A DNA stretch of 61,023 nucleotides from an uncultured Clostridia bacterium (GTDB taxonomy: Bacteria; Bacillota; Clostridia; Oscillospirales; Oscillospiraceae). The first letter of the stretch is position 1; every line of letters starts with the position of its first letter. Under the pieces are notes generated by a model. That model made no database searches. It had not been told where the DNA came from and saw only the letters and a program-made list of their open reading frames with translations. Location of the stretch: contig CAMCRV010000012.1 of the NCBI GenBank assembly GCA_945877365.1, positions 1 to 61,023 on the forward strand. Direction: 5' to 3'. The translations under genes were made by a program, and so were the position numbers. Positions 8,101 to 17,100 of the stretch are shown piece by piece.

Positions 8101-11100
8101 TCGCAGCTGCCGTTTGCTGGTGAAGTCAATGCTGGTGAGGAATGGAATCACCGTATTTTTCAGAGCATCTGGCACATGCCGCAGATCTGCCTTGTTGCTG
8201 GGGCTTATAATCCAGTTGGTCATATCCCCCACATCCTTGCTGATTCTGTCCCGGTATTTCTTGATGGCAGCTGCATTGTTCCGCCGGTCGCGCCACCGCC
8301 GCAAGGTGGCGTCATCCTTTGCCTTCTGGTTCTGCTCCACAATCTTTCTGGCCTTGGGGAGCACCTGTTTCAGGATAGGGGCGGTTTCTGCCGCCAGCAC
8401 CTTGTTTTCCGCCTCCTGAATCCGGCTGTCCAGGCTTCGCATCTTCTCCAGGGTTTGCGAAGCCTTCTCCCGGTCAACATTTTCTCCGAACTGAAGCTCC
8501 TTGTATTCCCTGCCAAGATTGCGCCGCTCCTCCTGCAATTCATCCAGTTTGCTCAGCCTGTCACGGAAAATCTGAAGGGCATCGGATTCCGCAGCAGACA
8601 GATTCTCCTTACCCTGAACAGCTTCCGCAGCCAGAGAAAGTACATCTCGGTCTGTCAGTGTTTCGGTTCGCTGCTGGTAAAGTACATTTTCTCCGAAATC
8701 TCCATCAGGTCTTGCACTATATCCATAGTGTTTCAGGACGCTCTCAGGCAGAATATCCGGAAAATTCTGATTGACAACATCAAGAAGGTCAGCTATACTG
8801 ATAGTGGAACTGGTAACAGAAAGCGGCTTTGCCGTGGATCTGGGCGGCTGAGCCGCAGCCAGTTCTTTTTTTGCGTTAATGGCGTAAAGAACATCCATAG
8901 AAGCCAGCTCATTTTTGAAATGGTTTACAATCGACCTGACAACATAGGTATCTCCATTCACATTTCTGCAAATTCCTATCAGAACATAGGTGCCAGTGGC
9001 ATTCTCCTTCTTTGGGTTTATCTCGTTGATTTTGATGGAATTTTGAAGAATTTCCCCTGCTTTCATCGTAACGATATAATTGGGGTCATTCTGCGCGTTT
9101 CGGATTCTGCGTAGACCATGCTTTAATCCGTCTGTGCCGACTAAAACATCTGTTCCGATATCCTTTACATACACACTCACGCTGCCGTTCTGGGGATTCA
9201 CTTTCCCAATTTTGGCGGCGTTTTGTTTTGCGTAATAAACGACATCTGCGCGGCTGTTGGGAACGGTATCGGTGACGGTTGTGACAGCCATATCCGGTTT
9301 GCTGACAAACCAGTCATAGGAATATGGGGTATCTTCCTGTTCCCGTCCCTGATACTGTACCTTCCCTTCCTCCTCATCCAGAATCTGCTCCTGCTTCGGG
9401 TTCAGAAGCTCCATGACCTCCTGATACCGTGCCCGCTTCTGATCCAGTTCATCCTGCTTGGCGAAGGGAGCAGAGGAAATGGCCTCCTGCTCACCCAAAT
9501 CTGCCTTGGTGCTCTCAATAGCGTCAGACAGGGTCTCCAAACGGCTTTCCAATCCCTCCACAACGCTCACAATATGGTTTACCATGAATGTGGTGTTTCC
9601 GGGATAGGTCTTGAAATTGTACTTCTGGCTGCCGGAAAGCACACCGCGAATGCCCTCGTCCGTTTTGATAACCTTCATGGGGAACCCGGCAAAGGTGCCG
9701 ATCTGGGTGAAGTCATTCAAGTTTGCCTTTTTCATAGCGGCGGCCATCAGGGCGGTGCCAGCCTCCTTCTTCTCGGTGAAGGTTTTCTTCCCGATGACCA
9801 TGGAGAATTTCCCATCCTGATAGGCATCCGTTCTGACGGAAATGTCCTTTCTGACATTTTCCATTTCCCGGGTCATGGTCTGGATGGCTCCCATGTCGGC
9901 GATTTTCCGCATATTGGCCTCAGCCTTTGCGGAGTTATAGGCGCGGTACAGGCTTTCCAGCTTCTTGATATCCGTGTCCAGCTGCACCTGCTCCATAATC
10001 AGGGGGCTGCCGGAGGCAAGTGCCTTGACCTCTGCTGCAGAGAGTGTCACCTCGCCGGTGTCCTCTGCCTCGCGGCCAACATTCTCGCCGTTCATAATCT
10101 GGTCGATGAAGTTCTGCTTCCGCTCCAGAATATCCCACAGACGGGCATCGAAGCTGCCTTCCGTGACATAGGTAAAGCAGCTGACCTCGCTGTTCATGTT
10201 TCCCTGCCGGTATGCTCTGCCGTTACGCTGCTCCACATCGCCGGGTCTCCACGGGGCGTCCAGATGGTGAATGGCGGTGATCCGCTTCTGGGCGTTCAGG
10301 CCGACACCCATCTTTCCGGTGGAGCCGATGAGCACCCGGATCTTACCGTCATTCACATCCGCCTGAAGCTTTTTCTTCTTGGCGTCCGTGTCCGCATCAT
10401 GGATAAAGGCAATTTCCTTGGAAGGAACCCCTTTTCTCACAAGGCCGGATTTGATATCATCATAGATTCTTGCCGATTCCATATCCATGCCGGAATCCAC
10501 ATCCGCCTCGGCATTGCTGCTCTTGCCCTTGGGTGTAGCCATATCGCAGAAAATCATCTGGGTTCCGCTGATGGAGCCGCTGTCCTTATAAACCCTTGCC
10601 ACATTTTCAATGCAGCGGTTTACCTTGCATCCGGCTTCATAGGGAAGGGACGGGTCAATCATCCGCTGGGTGTAGGAGATCTTCCGTCCGTCAGAGGTGA
10701 TTTTCAGCATATTGTCCACGCTGGGGTCTACATTTTTCACATGGTCAGCCCGCTCCTCCAGCAGCTTCATATACTCCTGCTGGAACTGTCCGGGCTCGCA
10801 GACTACCACATTGACCTTGCCGCCCTTCATTTTCGGAACTTTCAGCCCCGGAACATCCGTCAGGACATCGGCAAAATTCCGGAACAGCAGCTGCAGCTCG
10901 CTGAGGTTTTTGAATTTGGAGAAGCTCTGCTTTACCCGGTATCCCTGTCCGCTGGGCTTGATCTCAACGCCGTTCACAACCTCGCCGAACTGCTTTGCCC
11001 AGGCATCAAAGGTGTTCAGGCCAAGCTGATTCAGCAGATCCGGCTGCAAATATTTCTGCATGATGTACATTTCGGACATACTGTTCATCACCGGCGTTGC

Positions 11101-14100
11101 AGTGGCAAACACAATTCCCCGGCCGCCGTTCAGCTTTTGCAGATAGCGAACCTTGGTGTACAGGTCAAATGCCCGTTTGGAGCCGTCCTTATTTCCAAGT
11201 CCTGCCACATTGGTCATGCTGGTTGTGTAAAAGAGGTTCTTAAAATTATGAGCCTCATCCACGAACAGGCTGTCCACACCCAATTCTTCAAAGGAGATGT
11301 TGTCCGTGTCCTTTGCAGAATCCGTCAGCTTATCGATTTTGGCCTGTAAGCTCTTGCGCTTCTTCTCAAGATCCTTGACGGAAAGAGACTTTCCGCCCTT
11401 TTCCGCCTTTGCTTCTTCGATGGCCTCGATAACACTGTCGATCTGCTCCTGATAAAGTTCAAGAGCAAAGGAATCGGAGATGGGAAGCCGTTCAAACTGC
11501 TCATAGCTCACAATCACAGCGTCATAGTCGCCGTTGGCAATCCGGTTGGCAAAGATTTTTCTGTTGCCGGCTGTGAAATCCCCCGCCTCAGCCACCAGAA
11601 TCCTTGCAGCCGGGAAGAAATCGTGGAACTCATTTCCCCACTGGGCAACCAGAGACTTGGGAACTGCGAACATGGGCTTTTTCACAAGGCCAAGTTCTTT
11701 CAGCTTCATTGCCGCAGCGGCCATCTCATAGGTTTTTCCTGCGCCAACCCTGTGGGCAAGCAGCGTATTTCCTCCGGAGGAAATGATTCTCTGCACCGCA
11801 TTTCTCTGGTGCGGTCTCAGGGGCTTGCTGGCATTTGCGCCGTTGACTGTCAGGTTGTCACCGTTATATTTCGGCGTAACGATGGCATTGAAGGTCTCGT
11901 TATAGAGCTTCTCCAATTCAACCCGTCTGCCATCGTCCTTCCAGAGCCAGTCCTGGAATTCCTTCCGGATTTCCTCAACCTTTTCATTGGCTGCTGCCGT
12001 TGCATCCTGATCCACCACAACCTTGTCATCCGCCGTTTTCTTCTTGACCACAACGCTCTTGCTGTTCAGCATGGCGTCAAACAGTTCCAGGAAACTGCGG
12101 CTGCTGGTGCCCCACTTCTGGGTGTTGCTGGAACCCCACTTAAGTCTCTGGTTTTTCAGGTCAACCGTAAAGTTTCCGGTCTCCGGATTTCGGGTAATGT
12201 CCACATCCTGCCGCCATTCTGTGTTTCTTCCACCCAGAATCTCTGCAGCAAAGTCAGAGTAAACGCTGGCAGGAATCCAGGGCGTTCCGGGGTTTACAAA
12301 GATCTCACTGTAGGAAATATCCTTTGGGATGACGGTTTTCAGGGCATCCACATTGTTCTGGAAATCCCTGTCAATGGGTGCCATGGCTTCCGCTTCCCTG
12401 AGCTTTGCCCTGACATTTCCGGATAGATACCGTTCAGCGGTTTCCAGTCCTCCGTCCACAGTCTTGAAGGCTTTCCGGCTGTCAATCAGTTCCCGGTATA
12501 CATCCTCAGCCGTTTTTCCGCTGAGCCGGGAAATCAGATCCACATCCACTCCGCCGGTCTGATTCACAGAAACAATCAGGCCGTCAGAAATGCTCTGAAC
12601 AGAGGTAATGGTTCTGTTGGGAGAAACTGTGTTCTTGGTGAAGATATCGGATTTCTCAGCCTTCCTGGTGTCTGGATTCCAGTTTTCCAGAGCAAGGACG
12701 CTGTAGTAGTCCGGGTCCATTTTGATGGCATTGCGGTTCGTCTGTGCGTTCAGGAAGCCGTATTGGGAAACAAAGGCATCATAGGAATCATTCAGCTGCT
12801 TGCGGACCTTCTGGATTTCACTGTCCTTTACGCCCTGCTGCTGGTAGTTCATCAGATCCCTGGCAAGGTCACGCAGTCCAATCATACCGGAAATACGCTC
12901 AGCGTATCCCTTTGGTGTTTGAACCTCCGTAAGACCGTCTTCGCTTCTGCGGTAGACCTTCCCGTCCTTCACCGTCAGGCTGTTCTTTTTTCCCATCCGG
13001 GTCTGATTCTCCACGGCGAAGTTTGTCTTCTCCGGGGAGAGTTTTGCGGGGTAATCCATTTTCCCTTCGATGTGGGTAAAGGCCTGCCGGATCTGATCGG
13101 AAAGTGTTCCTTTCCCTTCCAGAGGATTGTAGGTGAGCTGTCCGCCCCGGTACATACTTCCAGTGAAATCCGCCGTGCCCAGAACCATCTCCGGGTGCTG
13201 TGTGAAATAGGTGTTGATGTTGGCACCGTTATAGCTGTTTTCCACCGGTCTTGTGTAAGGAGCTTCCAGAAAGTCCTGCCCGGCATACGCCGTCCCCTCC
13301 GGCCGCTTTTTCAGCACCAGAATATCCGTCACAACCTCCGTGCCGGCATTGCCCTTGAAGGCGTTGTTGGGAAGCCGGATTGCCCCCAGCAGATCCGCAC
13401 GCTGCATCAGGTATTTTCTCACGGTGCTGTCTGCGCTGTCCATGGTGTAGGAGGAGGTGATGAACATCACGATTCCCCCAGGGCGAACCTTGTCCAGCGA
13501 CTTGGCAAAGAAATAGTTGTGGATGGAGCCTGTTACCTTCTTGGGATAGGCTTTGTCTGCCACAGCGTAGTTGCCGAAGGGAACATTGCTGATGGCCACA
13601 TCCATGGAGTTGTTGGCGATATTTGCTTTCTCGAAACCCTGAATCCGCACATCTGCATGGGGATACAGGCGCTTTGCAATCAGGCCGGTGATACTGTCCA
13701 GCTCCACCATTGTCCAGCTTTTCACCTTCTGGCTCATGGCAGACGGCATGGCTCCAACAAAGTTACCCACGCCGGAGGCAGGCTCCAGCATTCTGCCGCC
13801 CTGGAAGCCCAGACCGTTCAGGCCGTCATACATGGCCTTGATGACGGAAATATCCGTGTAGTGGGCATTCAGGGTAGAGCCTCTGGCATCCTTGTACTCC
13901 TGATCTGTCAGGATTTCCTTCAGCTCCTTGTATTCCTTTGTCCACTTGGAATTAAGGGAATCAAAGGCGCCTGCCAGGCCTCCCCAGCCCACATACTTGG
14001 AAAGCACTGCCTGCTCCTGCGCCGTGGCGTTCCGCTTCTCGGCTTCCAGCTGCTTAACCAGGCGAATGGCATCCACATTCGCCTTATACCGGCCCTTCTC

Positions 14101-17100
14101 GCCGGAGGGAAGGTCTAGGGTATCTCCAATAACGAAGTTGCTGCCGCCGGGCTCTTTCGTAGACTTTTGCTGGATCTCCTGAGAGACCTTTCTTTGAAGG
14201 GGCGAAGCCTCCTTCCCGGCATCGGAATCCGGGTTTACTCCTCCTCGTAGATCTCCGCTCTGGCCACTTCCAGTGCCTGCTCCACCGTCATCCCGTTGTG
14301 TATCAGGCTCAGCACCATGTCGTCCAGTCTCTCGTCCTCGCTCATCAGCACTTCCCAGAGTGTCCCGTCCTTCTCCATCTGCCTGTACAGCTTCGGCTTG
14401 AACTTCATCCAGTAATCGTGCAGCTCCCTCCCGATGGGGGACAGCAGATCGTACTGCGTCATCTTCCTTGCCATTGTTGTTTGCCTCCTCGGTAATATTC
14501 TGAACCTGATCCTCCGCAGTATCTGTCTGCGGAATTGTTTCAGGAATTTCAGCCTTTCCCATCTTTTCCCGGATAACCCCGGCAATGGTGTCCGGGTCAC
14601 CTTTTCCGTACCACAGCCTGTTCTTGCTGCTCCACCGGAATTTGTTGGCCTTCAGGCTTTCCCGGACTTCCTCGCCGGGCTTGCTGTCGAATCGGATTTC
14701 CAGCGTTCCCCGCTCTGTGTTAGGCGTAATGGAAAAACCGTCGTACTGAGAGGAAACCGGTGCTTCAACAGAAGTTTCCACAACTGGTTCTACAGATGTT
14801 TCTACAACCGGTTCCACGGATTCTTGTGAAGGCTTTTCCGTGGGATACATCCGGGTGAAGCCGCCCATGTTTTCTTCCATGGCGTCTACGACTTCCTGCC
14901 GCTCCTCCGGTGTTGCGTTCCGGAACACCTCCTCGAAGGAAGGCTCTTCTTCTGCCTGTTCAGCCGGTTCAGAAGAAGTCTCCCCGGAATCCGGTGTTCT
15001 ATTGTTTAGAACACTTTCCGGCTCCATAGCCTCAGTTTCCGCTGTTTTAGATTCTGCGGACTGGTTTTCTTCCGTCTTGGCAGCAACCGCTTCCTTTTTG
15101 GAAGCAGTTGCATCCTCGGCAACTGTCTTCTGGTAATTCTCCACAGACTCCACGGCAATGGCATCGAACTGCTTAACAATGTCCTCAAGATACGAGATGC
15201 TGTCTCCAACTTCCTTTTTCAGCTGCTTTGCCTCCGGGGCACCGTTCCGGGAAAGAGACCGGAAGTAGCTTTTCAGGTTTTCCACATACTCCGTGATCTT
15301 GTCCTTCAGGATCTTCAGCACACTGGGCTGCTTTTGGGCAAGCTCCTGCAGGAAGTTGGAATCCTCCAGAATGTCCGTCATGGCCTCCGCCACAACCTCC
15401 CGGCTGGCATCGTCATAGCTCATTTTCCCTGTGGAATCCTGGGAGAGCTTCTTTTCAATCAGATCCTCCGGGTTTTCCATGGTGGAAAACACCGCGTTTC
15501 TGAATTCATTGTAATGCTCCGGATTCCATTTTTCAATAAAATGTGTGAACTCATGGCCAAAGGTTCGCACCATGGCATACTTTGCAACGCTGCCCACATC
15601 CTTGGAGTAACGAAGACCGGCGTTGACATCGATATAGATTGCGTTGGAATTCCACTGGAACCGTCCCTGCGCCCCTTCAAATTCCCCGTTGCTGTTTTCG
15701 CCGGATTTGTACAGCACAATGTCAATTCCCGTTGCCTCGGCAATGGTGCTGAGCACGCTGTAGGCCTTCCGCTGGGGGTCGTTGAAGGTCTTGGTAAGGT
15801 CTGCGATTTTCACGCCCTCACCCCGCACAACGCCTCTGTGCCAACCGGTCTTTCCGTTGGCCGCCTGGGCATTTTCCGCGCTCTGAGCCTTGGCCTGTGC
15901 CTGTGCGGCTGCCTGTCCAATCTCATAGGCAATTTCTCTCTGGCTGTTTTTCAGGCTGCTCAGAGCCTCCACGCGGCTCATGGCGTCCTTATTCAGGCCG
16001 GATTTTCCCATGTCATAGGCAATCTGGAAAGCACGGTCATAGCCTTCCACATCCTGTCCGGGCAGGTAATTTTTCTGCATGGCCTCAGCGTAATTGCCAT
16101 ACTTTTGGGAAAGTGCTTCCAGTGTTACGGGTTCTTGGGATTGCGTTTGCGTTTCCACGCCCGTATCCTGCTGCACGGCGGTTTCCGGAGCAGGAATCGT
16201 TTCCTGTTTTCCGGCATCCTGCATCCCAGCCTGATTTTCCGGCATAACGCTGTCAACAGGTTCGGCTTTCTCCCAGAGTTTGTCAACCGCTTCTGCATTT
16301 TCCACGGTTTTGTCAACCGGAGAATCCGCCTTTGTCCCGGCAGCGGAGTCCGGCACATTCTTCTTTCCGCTGCGATAGGTGTTGACGGCCTGATACACGC
16401 CACCGGGGCCTTCCATCACACCGGCAGTCAGTGCGCCCAGCAGGCTGGAATAGGCCACCTCAGACCAGTTCACATCCTCGTCGGCATAGAGAACAAGGTT
16501 CTGGAACCATGGTGTCAGGATCTCCTGCAATCCTTCTTCCAGACCTTCCGAAGCCATCTTCAGGGGAAGTTTAACTGCCAGCTTCAAAAATGCGTTGTTT
16601 ATGCCGTCAATCATCTTCCCAACGACATTTCCGCTCACCTTACCGCCCAGCTTGCCGATACCACCCAGAAGGTACTGCAAGCCTGCCTCAGATGCGCCAA
16701 CCAGTGCGGAGTATGTCCTCGCCTGCTTTTTGTCGTAGCCGCTGTTCAGCATCTCCTGATAGGCATTGCCGGCAGCGGAGGCACCCATGAGGCCGGTACC
16801 AACAATCTCACCGGCAATGGGGTTGACCATACCAACCGCCATGGAGGCCAGAATGGAGGGTGCCATATTGGTGGTTGTGGTAATGGCATCGTAGCCAATC
16901 TGCCCAAGGGATGCGCCTCCCATCCAATCAGGCGTTTTTATACCCACATCCGCCAAATCCTCTCTGGCCATACCGGAGGCGATTTGCTTCGCGGAGTACG
17001 GAATGTAGTCATCCTCGGTGTTGAAAAGGCTCTTTACGCCTGAGGAAAACTGGTCAAGTCCGGCGGCAAAGCCGAAGGCCAGCTCCATGGGAGTGTTACC

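Noticed and set aside
9223-11349. 708-codon plus-strand open frame, and similar long frames at 15334-17043 and 5185-7467
   Set aside because: Mirror frames of the giant minus-strand gene; residue composition (Leu/His/Gly runs), absent ribosome sites and strong opposite-strand domain motifs show they are not genes.
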